DNA of 32,340 nucleotides from a virus: IMG/VR virus record IMGVR_UViG_3300042535_000015, positions 1 through 32,340 of that record; one strand, given 5' to 3'. Within the stretch, counting starts at the first letter, position 1. Every line of letters begins with the position of its first letter. The notes beneath the pieces were generated by a model, which ran no database searches, was not told the DNA's origin, and was given only the letters and a program-made list of their open reading frames with translations. Of this stretch, positions 15,879-23,396 are shown piece after piece. The position numbers were made by a program, and so were the translations under genes.

Positions 15879-16282
15879 TGTTGTCCCTCTTCGTCTTTTC
15901 CACCGAGCAGCGCGAGCACCCGGCGCAGCTCCGCGTATTTGGCGCTAGTCGACGCGAGCAGATAATTCCCGCTGGCTGCGGCCTTCATTCGCACGGCTGC
16001 GCGCAGCATCCGCACATCCCGCTCCATGGTCGCCCGCGCGGGGCGCGCGCCGACTTGCCAATCGCGATCGACGACCTCCCCCATCGCCGTCAGCGCTGCG
16101 TGCAGAACGCGTGCGCGCTCTGCCACCGCCGACAGCTCAGCGTCATCGCTCGCGCCAACGAACCGCTCGAGCTGCGCGAGCGCATCGGCGGCTTCGGCTT
16201 CGAGTTGGTCGCGCAGCTTGCGCGTTTCTGGATGCTCTTTCCATAGGTCCGCGTGTGTTCCTGCTTCGACTATCGTGGTCAT
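15875..16282 (-). CDS. Small helical protein downstream of portal
   Basis: A 135-residue, almost wholly helical protein (TRKLRDQLEAEAADALAQLE, DDAELSAVAERARVLHAALT, RDVRMLRAAVRMKAAASGN) without membrane segments or Cys. It overlaps both the portal gene (ATGA at its start) and the next gene (ATGA at its end). Proteins of this size and helical content are often found between portal and scaffold in podoviruses, but I cannot assign a family. An assembly cofactor is possible. Confidence 0.6.
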   Translation of the reverse strand: MTTIVEAGTHADLWKEHPETRKLRDQLEAEAADALAQLERFVGASDDAELSAVAERARVLHAALTAMGEVVDRDWQVGARPARATMERDVRMLRAAVRMKAAASGNYLLASTSAKYAELRRVLALLGGKDEEGQQ

Positions 16283-18402
16283 GTTCCTCTTGGTTTTGGT
16301 GGTGCTGCTGGCCTAGCTCCCTGCGGGGCTGCTTGTTGCGGCGGTGTGGCAGGCGGGGTGCCAAGTGGCACTTGCGGTGGCGGTGGCGGCGGCCCGAGCG
16401 TTGGCACGAGCGCCGATTGACCCCGCACCTCGAGAGCGGCCTTCGTCGTCTCGTAGATGAACAGCGGGCTTCCCATCAGCGCGGGCACAGCACGCGGCAG
16501 CGCCACCAGCTCGTCGGCTTCTGCACGGCGCTGCGCCTCTGTCGCGAAGCGCAGGTCTGTGCGCCAGTTGTAATGGTACGGCTCGTCATACCATTCCCGC
16601 CGCACCGTAGCGGTCACCGTCTCGTTGGTGCGCCAGTCTAGCAAGAGCGCGGCGTGCGTCTCGTCGAGATAGGTTGCGTTCAGGCGTGCGTTGTTGCGGA
16701 TGATGTTGTCGAGACCACACCACACGTATTTTTGTGCGGGCGAGGACAACATGGCGGTTGCCTGCTCAACGCGGCCCTGGAACCCTCGCGCTGTTTCTCC
16801 ACTCTTGCCCGGCGCTCCGCCGAGCACGTCGGGCGATTGCATGGACGCCTGCCCCCACTTCTGCGCGAGCGAAGCGAGCTCGAGCAGCTGCGGGTTGGCG
16901 GGCCCTGGGCGAAGGTCGATCATGTGCTTTCGAAGGTCGTCAACGCTCATTCCCGACAAGCGCGTGAACTTGCCGGGCGTGAAATCCACTTCATCGGCGT
17001 CCTCGTCGTCAAACTGCACCATTTTGTCAATCAGCCACCCGCCAGCGTTAGCGAGCGTGGCGGAGTGCTCGAAGGCAGAGACGCTGTCGTTGGCCAGCAT
17101 GTTGAAGTCTGCCAGCATTGCGCCGCGGCCGAGGCCTATGCATCCGCTCAAGTTCTCGATATCCACAACGTGCGTGAACATGTGCACGGGCCTCTTGCGC
17201 GCCGGCGCTGGCTCGGTCTGCGTTTCTGTCATCCAGCTCGGCCGCACGGGCGGCGGAGGCAAAACGACTTGGTCTAGTTCTGCGCTTAGCGCTGCGAGAT
17301 CTAAGCCTTGCGCTGCGCCCATCTCGAAAGCGGAGGCCTTGCTTTCGGCGATTGCCCTCACTTCGGACTCATAGGTTGCGAGTTGCGCGTTATACACGGC
17401 CCGCTCTTGCGTCTGCCGGCTCACACGCAGCTTCTCTTCGCTCGGCACTTCTTCGAGCACGCGCAGCTCGAGCACGCGCTTGGTTTTGCTGTCTACGACG
17501 ATGCGGCAGAACCGCTCGCGCTTTTCCTTTGGCAGCCTCACCCACGTTTCTTGCTGGTAGAGCTTGTAGACGCCCGTGGGCTCTTTGTCAGGCTTCTCTA
17601 TTCCGAGCCGCTGTGCCGCCGCCTGGGCCTGCTCGTCCTCTGGGTCGCCGCGGTCTTCCCCTTCGTCGTCCTCGCCCTCGAGGACATCTTGCACGTCCAG
17701 CCATGTGTCTTGGTATGACTCAAGTTTGTGGCGCGGCAGGCGCATGACTTTAGTCACGCGCGGGCAATCGCTATAATCGGGCATGGTGCTTGTGTGCGTG
17801 TAGGGCACGACGAAGTCATCTGCTGACAGCGTGTCGTGAGCGTTGCTGCGTGTCTCATTGTCGTAGTAGCTATGCGCCGTGGCGTCGCCGAACAGTCCGA
17901 AGTTCATGAGCAGCCGGTCCTGCTCGCGATAGAAGTTGCGGATGCCCTCGCGAAACTGCCAGTTGTCATAAAGCGTCATCTGCGCGGCGCGCTCTCGTTT
18001 TTCCGGCGAGTTAGCAACTACGGTCATGATGTATCGTCTGTCTTTGAACACCTCGGCGCCGATGCGCCCGACCCATCGCAGCGTATTTTCGAACAACACG
18101 GGCACGTGGCGATTTGCGGCCCCCTTGTATGGCAGGCTCAGTGTCTTTAGATCTCCTCGAAACAGAGCGAGGATTTCATTACGCCTAGCGCGGTGCGCCT
18201 CGTTGCTATCCCAGTCGCGCCTAAAATCCTCGTCGACGCGGGCGCCGAGCTTTTTCAGAAACTCGCGTCCTTTTTTCCTCTTGCCCATCTTCAGGGCCAA
18301 GTTGCCTTCGTCTTCGTCTTCGTCTTCCGTCTTCGCGTCGTCTTCCTGCGCGACTTCGGACGGCGCAGCGTTCTCCTCCAGGTCGTACTCATTTTCCTTC
18401 AT
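16279..18402 (-). CDS. Portal protein
   Basis: The 707-residue product is the size expected for P22-type portals (P22 gp1 is 725). Evidence: an acidic, Lys-rich start (residues 1-50); a helical region with EAHRARRNEILALFRGDLK; the typical PYKGAANRHVPVLFENTLRW segment (membrane-like first core strand and helix); DRRYIMTVVANSPEKRERA; YDNWQFREGIRNFYREQDRL; the stretch FGLFGDATAHSYYD; and a C-terminal half with long helices (the barrel). The last 40 residues are Pro-rich (QVPLGTPPATPPQQAAPQ). The acidic insertion at about residues 240-260 (EGEDDEGEDRGDPEDEQA) is unusual. It forms the ring through which DNA is packaged and ejected. It overlaps the terminase 3' end by 14 bases. Confidence 0.8.
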   Translation of the reverse strand: MKENEYDLEENAAPSEVAQEDDAKTEDEDEDEGNLALKMGKRKKGREFLKKLGARVDEDFRRDWDSNEAHRARRNEILALFRGDLKTLSLPYKGAANRHVPVLFENTLRWVGRIGAEVFKDRRYIMTVVANSPEKRERAAQMTLYDNWQFREGIRNFYREQDRLLMNFGLFGDATAHSYYDNETRSNAHDTLSADDFVVPYTHTSTMPDYSDCPRVTKVMRLPRHKLESYQDTWLDVQDVLEGEDDEGEDRGDPEDEQAQAAAQRLGIEKPDKEPTGVYKLYQQETWVRLPKEKRERFCRIVVDSKTKRVLELRVLEEVPSEEKLRVSRQTQERAVYNAQLATYESEVRAIAESKASAFEMGAAQGLDLAALSAELDQVVLPPPPVRPSWMTETQTEPAPARKRPVHMFTHVVDIENLSGCIGLGRGAMLADFNMLANDSVSAFEHSATLANAGGWLIDKMVQFDDEDADEVDFTPGKFTRLSGMSVDDLRKHMIDLRPGPANPQLLELASLAQKWGQASMQSPDVLGGAPGKSGETARGFQGRVEQATAMLSSPAQKYVWCGLDNIIRNNARLNATYLDETHAALLLDWRTNETVTATVRREWYDEPYHYNWRTDLRFATEAQRRAEADELVALPRAVPALMGSPLFIYETTKAALEVRGQSALVPTLGPPPPPPQVPLGTPPATPPQQAAPQGARPAAPPKPRGT

Positions 18403-19924
18403 AGCTGTAGACCTTGTTTCTCCCGGCCTTCTTGTTTCTTTCGAAGATCGACCTATCGGTCACCTTATCGAGCAGACCGCTGTACCACTTTTCCTCGCGC
18501 GACTCGCCCACTCGCTGCGGTCTGTCGGCGTACTCCACTGCGTACAGCAGTGCGTCAAGCGAGTGGTCGTCACGGTATCGCGTATCCGGCTCGTTGCGAT
18601 TGTGCTCGTCGGGCATGATTTGCGGCAGGTTGCTGATGATATCGCGGCAGTTGTCGAAGAACACGATTCCGCGTTGGCGCTCGAAGCCGCGCCCTCGCAG
18701 CCGCAGAGTCAAGCGTTCGCTGTTGCGTTGTCGGGAGCGCTTGTTGGCTCGGTCCCAGGGCACCCCGGCCCGATAGAAGTCCTCGGCCTTACTCACGCCT
18801 ACGTCGCCGCGCTCTTCCCAGAGCTGGGTATCTGCGGGCCCCGTGATGAGCGAGCGCCCGTTTTTCGCCAACCCCACGGCCGTCTCGAATTCGATGACCT
18901 CGCAAGCAACCTCTTGCGCGTCTTTGCCGCGAAACATCAGTTCGCGGTGGCAGACCATTTCGTCGTCCGGGGTGACAGCCCACCACTGGATGCACCCGTT
19001 ACTGCGAAAACCCCAGTCCATGGACCTAAAGTGCCGCCACTCGCGCGGCACTGCGAACGGCCCACATACGTGCTTACGGGGGTCCCAAACATCATCGAAG
19101 AACGCCCCCACCACGGAGTACCAGTTACCTTCGAGGTAGGCCTTCCGGATTTGCTCAGGCATTGCGAGCAGCCTTAGCTCTACTTCACGCACAAAGTCCG
19201 GGTTGGGGTTGTCGTAGAGCGTGGCCGGGAGATAAATCCAGTCCCATACGTCTGTAGTTCCGTCTTGCCTGGTCAATATTTTCTGCAAGGTGACACCCCC
19301 GCTTGGCGCGGGGTCAACGAAGCGCTTACGGACCCACTGCGGGTCCGATACGGATCCGCCCTCAGTGCTAGACCCTGGGTTAGACATACTGCGGATCTTG
19401 AGCATTGGCCCAAGCACTAGATCTGGCGATCTACAGCGCAACCCAATCTTGTTATACTGGTCTTCATCGAACTGGTTCAGCTCATCGAACGCTAGATGGG
19501 TGCACTGCCTCGAGAAGTAGTTGATCCACGAGCCTTGTTCTGTGCAGTGGTTGTACTGGTAGATGTAGCCACTCGAAAATGTCCATGTATTAGACTTGGC
19601 GTTGAACTTGGCACCGGGGTCTATCAGCTGGAAGGCCGCCTTCGAGTTGCGGATTGCATCCTCGAGCATCGGGGTAGAGCGCCGGAAGTACCACGCAGCC
19701 CCCGTACTGGCCCCCCATTCCATGTGGTTCGGATGGTTCTTATCTGCGCACCGCTCGTGTTCGGCGAGTATTTGTGCCAGCGGGTCATATTGCAGGCATA
19801 CGCTCTTGCCAGGACCCACCGCGCCCGCGCCGAGCGCTTCTTTGTGTTTGAGCGAGTGGTATAGAGCCTGCCACCGGCTAGGCTCGTAGATAAGCTGCTT
19901 TGGTGTTGGCTCATCGGGCTCCAT
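18389..19924 (-). CDS. Large terminase subunit (DNA-packaging ATPase/nuclease)
   Basis: This 511-residue protein starts at the ATG of a TGATG overlap. The frame is open 44 codons upstream, but that part is Arg-rich and lies inside the preceding gene. Walker A GAVGPGKS is at residues 34-41, Walker B LAFDE at 144-148, and the coupling segment RSMSNPG near 190. The C-terminal RNase-H-like nuclease has its acidic residues in RSMDWGF, ITGPADTQLW and DDHSLDALLYAVEY. Together these define the motor that cuts concatemers and pumps DNA into the procapsid through the portal encoded next. The N-terminal segment before Walker A is short, as in several environmental phages. Confidence 0.9.
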   Translation of the reverse strand: MEPDEPTPKQLIYEPSRWQALYHSLKHKEALGAGAVGPGKSVCLQYDPLAQILAEHERCADKNHPNHMEWGASTGAAWYFRRSTPMLEDAIRNSKAAFQLIDPGAKFNAKSNTWTFSSGYIYQYNHCTEQGSWINYFSRQCTHLAFDELNQFDEDQYNKIGLRCRSPDLVLGPMLKIRSMSNPGSSTEGGSVSDPQWVRKRFVDPAPSGGVTLQKILTRQDGTTDVWDWIYLPATLYDNPNPDFVREVELRLLAMPEQIRKAYLEGNWYSVVGAFFDDVWDPRKHVCGPFAVPREWRHFRSMDWGFRSNGCIQWWAVTPDDEMVCHRELMFRGKDAQEVACEVIEFETAVGLAKNGRSLITGPADTQLWEERGDVGVSKAEDFYRAGVPWDRANKRSRQRNSERLTLRLRGRGFERQRGIVFFDNCRDIISNLPQIMPDEHNRNEPDTRYRDDHSLDALLYAVEYADRPQRVGESREEKWYSGLLDKVTDRSIFERNKKAGRNKVYSYEGK

Positions 19925-20373
19925 CAATAAAAATCCTGCTGGGCGGAGCCAAGCCAGTCGCCCTCTAACCAGCGCAGCGTGACGAGGTCGACCCGTCCGG
20001 CTGTTGCTGTGATCGTCGGCGGGGCACCGCCTTGCCAGAGCACGGTCACTGGCCACCCTGCGACTGTGAAGGCCCCCTGTTGGTGCACCATTACGACAAC
20101 TGTAGCCGCGTCCGCTGGTGGCGTCACAAGCTCTACGCTGGTCACATCTTGCGTAAGCTCAACGACATGGACTTCTCCGTCCGCCGCGTTGATGTGGAGT
20201 GCCCCTGCCGCGACGGCCACCGTTGTTACGGCGTGTCGGTCATCGATGAGCGAGTTGACGGCCCTGAGCAGGGCTTTGACTACTGGTTGCACCTCGCGCT
20301 GGACTGCGCCGATGATGGTTTGCTGTGTCAGCTGACGATCTGACAGTCCGCGGTCTATTTTTGCAGTGGTCAT
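19924..20373 (-). CDS. Tail/virion-like protein of unknown function ahead of terminase
   Basis: The 149-residue product has a helical N-terminus (SDRQLTQQTIIGAVQREVQP, KALLRAVNSLIDD) then a beta-rich domain: VELTQDVTSVELVTP, TVVVMVHQQGAFTVAGWPVTVLW, GGAPPTITATAGRVDLVTLRW, ending LGSAQQDFY. The last half matches the C-terminal pattern of the fibre-like protein at 119-919 and of many phage structural proteins. A structural gene immediately before the terminase is unusual in this genome order. It is coupled to the terminase by a TGATG overlap and to the gene upstream by ATGA. Function unknown; a minor virion protein is the best guess. Confidence 0.6.
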   Translation of the reverse strand: MTTAKIDRGLSDRQLTQQTIIGAVQREVQPVVKALLRAVNSLIDDRHAVTTVAVAAGALHINAADGEVHVVELTQDVTSVELVTPPADAATVVVMVHQQGAFTVAGWPVTVLWQGGAPPTITATAGRVDLVTLRWLEGDWLGSAQQDFY

Positions 20374-20741
20374 GCGTCCCTACTGAGCCCGCGCATGGCA
20401 TCGGTGATCGCACGCCAGAGGGCGATGCGCGCTGGGTGAGCGGTTTTTCCTGGCCCGAGAGTCGCGAAGGCGACAACCTGCTGGCCGGTGAGGTCTTTGA
20501 AGTCTTTGACGTGCTGGTAGATTGCGAGCAGGCGACAGAGCTGGCGATCGGCTGCGAAGGCGACACGTGCTACGTCAGCGGGTGTTAGTGGCCGCGATTC
20601 GAGAGCGAGAGTCCAGGCCGAGGTATCGAGGCGCTGGAGGACTCCATGCGGCAGGTCGAGCATGAGCATTTGCTGCCCGTTGTGCATGACAACGTAGGCG
20701 CGCTGCCCGGTCTGGTTGTTTCTGTAGTACGTCTTGCTCAC
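20370..20741 (-). CDS. Hypothetical protein in packaging operon
   Basis: A 123-residue protein with a basic N-terminus (SKTYYRNNQTGQRAYVVMHN) and helical C-terminal half (DVARVAFAADRQLCRLLAIY). I do not recognise a family. It overlaps the next gene by four bases (ATGA) and starts two bases after the preceding stop, so it belongs to the same transcript as the terminase genes. No catalytic, metal-binding or membrane motif is visible. Confidence 0.55.
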   Translation of the reverse strand: MSKTYYRNNQTGQRAYVVMHNGQQMLMLDLPHGVLQRLDTSAWTLALESRPLTPADVARVAFAADRQLCRLLAIYQHVKDFKDLTGQQVVAFATLGPGKTAHPARIALWRAITDAMRGLSRDA

Positions 20742-20743
20742 CT

Positions 20744-21241
20744 TTAGCGCTCCCGCGAGCCATCTTGCAGCACGAGGACAGGAAACTCGACTTGGGGGAT
20801 TTCGCGCAGGCGCACGACGGCGACATTGAGTTGCGGAGCGCGCTGTTGTTCGTCGCGGTTACGCAGGGTTCCGGTCATGACGGCGGTGGCGAACTTGGCG
20901 CCGATGGGCGTTTCGGAAGCTTTTGTTTGGCCGGCCTTGACTCTCCGGAAGCGAAACCAGGCTTGCTCTTCGCCGAGCGCGCGGACCCACTGTTCAGGCG
21001 GGACGGTGGCGTCATCTGGAAGGCTGTAGTAGCGCATGGTGTCTCGAGCGCCTTGGAGTGCTTCTTCGAAGACCTCTGCCTCGAGGATCTTGAGCCGCTC
21101 GGCATCGCGTTGAATCTGGCGATGGTGGCGCACTCTGAGCGCATGCTCCCCGGCGTCATGAGCGCGCGATGGTAGTGCGCGATCGCTGACGCCGGGGTTG
21201 GGCGGCTCGGGGGCATTTAGCGGTGTTTCAAGATCACTCAC
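20744..21241 (-). CDS. Candidate small terminase subunit
   Basis: The 165-residue protein has a disordered Pro-rich start, a helical centre (RHHRQIQRDAERLKILEAEV, QWVRALGEEQAWFRFRRVKA) and a C-terminal beta segment (NVAVVRLREIPQVEFPVLVL). A helical DNA-binding/oligomerising core plus a short C-terminal strand region that often reads NV.VV....PE..FP is typical of small terminases. It is encoded three genes before the large subunit, which is compatible but not the usual adjacent position. Because sequence identity among small terminases is low, I keep this tentative. It could instead be another packaging accessory protein. Confidence 0.45.
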   Translation of the reverse strand: MSDLETPLNAPEPPNPGVSDRALPSRAHDAGEHALRVRHHRQIQRDAERLKILEAEVFEEALQGARDTMRYYSLPDDATVPPEQWVRALGEEQAWFRFRRVKAGQTKASETPIGAKFATAVMTGTLRNRDEQQRAPQLNVAVVRLREIPQVEFPVLVLQDGSRER

Positions 21242-21250
21242 CGTTAGAAC

Positions 21251-21490
21251 CTACTCTTGCGCGGCCGTTGGGTCGAGCGAGAGCAAGCGTTCTGGTGTCT
21301 TGTTGTCGTTTAGGCCGCCAAGACATTCGGGATCAGCGAGGACGAAGGCAATCGTGGCTCTTCGCTGCGCTGGCTCGAGCGAGCCTAGCAAACGGTAGAG
21401 CGCGCGGAGGACCTTCACCTGCTTTGCCATAGGGATATGCCCTCGTGTAGGCACGCGCGCACAGTCGTCTACTGTTGCTGCTGATGTCAT
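21251..21490 (-). CDS. Small first protein of leftward operon
   Basis: This is the first credible gene of the leftward operon, 79 residues (or 59 if the internal ATG at 21430 is used, which has GAGGG upstream). The core helical segment LRALYRLLGSLEPAQRRATI continues into AFVLADPE. Such short helical proteins (L..L..L.p..RR.v...l) are frequent in phages, often near regulatory or packaging genes. A regulatory or packaging accessory role is possible, but no DNA-binding motif can be shown. Confidence 0.55.
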   Translation of the reverse strand: MTSAATVDDCARVPTRGHIPMAKQVKVLRALYRLLGSLEPAQRRATIAFVLADPECLGGLNDNKTPERLLSLDPTAAQE

Positions 21491-21531
21491 ATTGCCACTT
21501 ACCTGTTGTTGGGGTTACAAGATGTAGGGAA

Positions 21532-21543
21532 ACGTGTGCACGT
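21532..21543. promoter_or_regulatory. Short operator-like dyad
   Basis: ACGTG-TG-CACGT: two inverted five-base arms with a two-base centre, beside the AT-rich patch at 21545-21556 and upstream of the first leftward gene. It could be a repressor site, but no binding protein is known. Confidence 0.35.
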
Positions 21544-21723
21544 AAAATATTTATATCTGGGCTTAAGAGCCCGTAATGGCCTACGGCCGTCCCGGCTTCG
21601 CCGCGCCGACCGTAGCAGCCTCGCGAGTTGCTCGGTCTGCTTCTCCTGCATCGTCTTCTTGTTTAAGACCGAGACGAGCAGCTATTAGGGCGGTGCCCCC
21701 GGTGGGCGCCCGCCATCCTTTGT

Positions 21724-21807
21724 CGCGTCGTCTTCGCCGACCGACCGTCCGTCCGTCCGTCCGTCCGTCGGGCGCGCCCGCGGGGCGCCGCGTCGTCTTC
21801 GCCGACC
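21724..21807. repeat. 19-base direct repeat flanking CCGT tandem units
   Basis: The 19-base sequence cgcgtcgtcttcgccgacc occurs exactly at 21724-21742 and 21789-21807. Between them lie six tandem CCGT units (21745-21768). These are low-complexity features in the divergent control region. Confidence 0.75.
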
Positions 21808-22022
21808 CCCGAGGGCGCGCTCTGGCGCCCCTGAAGGGGTCGGGCTTCTCCCTCCCCCTCAGACGCAGGCGCGCGAGATCAGATAGCGATAAATTCATAA
21901 CCCGCGCAAGGGGGTAAATGTAGGCAAGCGACGTCCCCCCCCTAAAATAGACATGGGGTCAGCGGAATACGCGCAGCACCACTGTAATCGAACCCCCCAA
22001 ACGAAAATATTGCGCGGCTTTT

Positions 22023-22051
22023 TTGTTAGAGCATTTGCGTGCTGCTATCCT
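22023..22051 (+). promoter_or_regulatory. Candidate rightward early promoter
   Basis: TTGTTA (22023-22028), 17 bases, TATCCT (22046-22051): four of six matches in each box with ideal spacing. It lies about 105 bases before the ATG at 22157 and is the best rightward candidate for that gene. Only moderate matches, so it may be chance. Confidence 0.35.
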
Positions 22052-22156
22052 GTAGGTGTTGCTATCGCTGCGTATTACACCACGACGACGTGCGCCATAC
22101 GCGCCGCTTCGGCTTGTTTTAGTGGCTTTGCGAGGCCACGATCCACCCACCCCATA

Positions 22157-22645
22157 ATGGCTTCAAACCCCTGGATTTCCGCTTCCTCTCTGGCCGCCTA
22201 CCTCGGTGGCCAAGCAGCCCTGGCTGCCCTGCTCTCGGCCGCAGGCCTGCCGCCCACCATCCAATCACTTACCAGGCCGCAGGCCCGCGCCGTCTTGCAG
22301 GCCCGCGCTGTCGCTCTCGCCAGCCAAGGTGAATTGTTCGGCGCTCGCCCAGTTTCCCAGCACCGCCAGCCCATCCAATCCCTCGTTTTCGACGCCATCC
22401 AGGCGCTTCCCTTGGCTACCCCTGCTCAGCTAGCCAAGCTCATTTTCCCCTCACCCTCTCAAGTCGAAGTCGCCTACGTCCGTAGAGCCATCCGCAAGCT
22501 TCGTAGCAAAGGCCTCCAGCTTCAGGTCTCAAAAGGTGGCCCTCGGCTGCCAGCGCAAGTGTCAATCAAGCCGCCTGCCAAACCGCGTAACCCCCCTAGA
22601 CCAAGGGGTCCCGTCCCCATCGCCTTCGCTCCCAAAAAGCCCTAG
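22157..22645 (+). CDS. Winged-helix-like early protein, putative DNA-binding regulator
   Basis: This 162-residue protein starts at the first ATG after a run of stop-free but unlikely upstream codons. A helical N-terminus (SSLAAYLGGQAALAALLSAA) leads to residues of about 78-125: PIQSLVFDAIQALPLATPAQ, LAKLIFPSPSQVEVAYVRRA and IRKLRSKGLQLQVSKGG, a helix-turn-helix-wing pattern as in winged-helix proteins. The last 35 residues are Pro/Lys-rich. Alone at the start of the rightward operon, it may control early transcription. Base use is pyrimidine-rich, unlike the purine-rich DNA after it. No clear ribosome site is seen, which lowers certainty for the start. Confidence 0.6.
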   Translation: MASNPWISASSLAAYLGGQAALAALLSAAGLPPTIQSLTRPQARAVLQARAVALASQGELFGARPVSQHRQPIQSLVFDAIQALPLATPAQLAKLIFPSPSQVEVAYVRRAIRKLRSKGLQLQVSKGGPRLPAQVSIKPPAKPRNPPRPRGPVPIAFAPKKP

Positions 22646-22657
22646 CTCTGGCGTGGT

Positions 22658-22714
22658 CACTAGGGGGGGGCCACCCGACGTGAGCCCCCCCCGGCTCCCC
22701 TTGCCCCCCTAGTG
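22658..22714. repeat. Large dyad downstream of winged-helix gene
   Basis: An 11-base perfect inverted repeat (CACTAGGGGGG at 22658-22668, CCCCCCTAGTG at 22704-22714) surrounds a 35-base loop that itself holds a GAGCC/GGCTC hairpin. It starts 13 bases after the stop of the winged-helix gene. No T run follows on the plus strand, so it is not a classical terminator, but it may fold in RNA or act as a cruciform. Confidence 0.55.
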
Positions 22715-22740
22715 GGAGAGGAAAGCGAGTGGAGAAGTGA

Positions 22741-22778
22741 GCGAGCTGGCGAGGGCGAGCTGGCGAGGGCGAGCTGGC
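22741..22778. repeat. 14-base tandem repeat, 2.7 copies
   Basis: Unit gcgagctggcgagg at 22741-22754 and 22755-22768, followed by ten bases of a third unit. Confidence 0.8.
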
Positions 22779-22906
22779 AGTGGGAGAGGGGAGCGGAGGC
22801 GCGAGGGGAAGGGCTGTGTGTCGGGGAGGGTGTCGCGGTGTTGGGGAGGCGGGTACGCCGGAGCGGGGGCCCCCTGATTCCGGCTGCGCGCGGTGCGGAG
22901 GGGTGA

Positions 22907-23042
22907 GGCTTGCCGCGCCGAGTGACGCACGGGGGGTCGCGCATGACGCCCCGGCTTGCCGCGCCGAGTGACGCACGGGGTTGTTGGGGGTGTGCGCGAA
23001 GACGCACAGCCGGTGGCGCGCGGGGATCGCGCATGACGCCCC
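22907..23042. repeat. 46-base tandem repeat, two good and one diverged unit
   Basis: Units start at 22907, 22953 and about 22999. The first 28 bases (core cgccgagtgacgcacgggg) are identical in units 1 and 2. The last part (tcgcgcatgacgccccggc) is identical between unit 1 (22937-22955) and unit 3 (23027-23045). The spacing of 46 bases is close to four helix turns, but no iteron-binding protein is evident. Confidence 0.75.
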
Positions 23043-23318
23043 GGCAATCTTTGGGATACTGGCCCCGTGGGGGAGTGGCACTTGGCGGCGTTCGACTTGT
23101 CCCCATCCAGGGACCGCAGCAGTGTCGCACGGGAGTGGCGGAGCGTGGGGCGTCCCCCGTTTGGAAGGTGGCGTTGAGGCTGCGAGGGAGAGCTTGCGGC
23201 CCCGAGGAAGGCTGGAGCGCGGCGTAAGTGAGAGAGAGACGAGGTGGCGAAGAGCTAGGAGGGCGAGTGGTCGAGAGGAAAAAACGGCAGGGGGCGGGCG
23301 AATTTCAACGCTTTCCCC

Positions 23319-23396
23319 TTGCGCGCACTATCTGGCGGGACTATAGTCTCTGTAGATAGAGCGTCACGAGGCGCTGCGAGAAAGAGGCCAAAAATG
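23319..23396 (+). promoter_or_regulatory. Early promoter-leader element, copy 1
   Basis: TTGCGC (23319-23324), 17 bases, TATAGT (23342-23347), then a 46-base leader to the ATG at 23394. It shares TCCCCTTG upstream and CTATCT in the spacer with copy 3. The leader contains GCGCTGCGAGAAAG, a shortened form of the hairpin leader seen in copies 2 and 3. A purine-rich GAGG lies six bases before the ATG. Confidence 0.7.

Larger units (their letters stand above)
21491..22156. promoter_or_regulatory. Divergent control region between leftward and rightward operons
   Basis: A 666-base stretch with no convincing gene between the two divergent operons. It holds an AT-rich patch near 21545-21556 (tata-type, the clearest in the region) beside the dyad at 21532-21543 and a small hairpin (GGGCT/AGCCC at 21560-21572). 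It also holds tandem CCGT units (21745-21768), a 19-base direct repeat (21724-21742 and 21789-21807) and the rightward promoter candidate at 22023-22051. Low-confidence reading frames: a 105-residue minus-strand frame 21581-21898 whose end (AARLGLKQEDDAGEADRAT) looks codon-like but which crosses the CCGT repeat and lacks a ribosome site, and a 50-residue minus-strand frame 21499-21651 ending eight bases before the first gene. Confidence 0.55.
22646..23393 (+). other. Repeat-rich, purine-rich region without a credible gene
   Basis: About 750 bases with strong G/A bias on the plus strand and no convincing reading frame in either direction; the frames that stay open are low-complexity and full of repeats. 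It contains a large dyad (22658-22714), a 14-base tandem repeat (22741-22778), a 46-base tandem repeat (22907-23042) and, at its end, the first early promoter copy (23319-23347). The 46-base repeats and the AT-poor, repeat-dense character could mark a replication origin with iterons or a regulatory RNA, but I cannot tell which. Confidence 0.5.

Noticed and set aside
17765-17777. TATAAT-like sequence inside the portal gene
   Set aside because: Isolated -10 match in coding DNA without a suitable -35 and pointing into no gene start.
18026-19177. 383-codon plus-strand open frame
   Set aside because: Lies opposite portal and terminase, both of which carry clear family motifs.
19925-20056. 44-codon upstream extension of the terminase frame
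   Set aside because: Lies fully within the preceding gene, Arg-rich; the TGATG start at 19924 is the coupled start and leaves normal spacing to Walker A.
22907-23045. CRISPR-like array
   Set aside because: Only two and a half units, spacer-like parts are also repeated, and no Cas1/Cas2 genes. The Cas4-like cysteines in the nuclease are a shared RecB-family feature.
22596-23130. Overlapping minus-strand frames with Pro/Ser/Arg repeats
   Set aside because: Reading frames arise from purine-rich tandem repeats on the other strand; they repeat the same words in several frames and have no domain.
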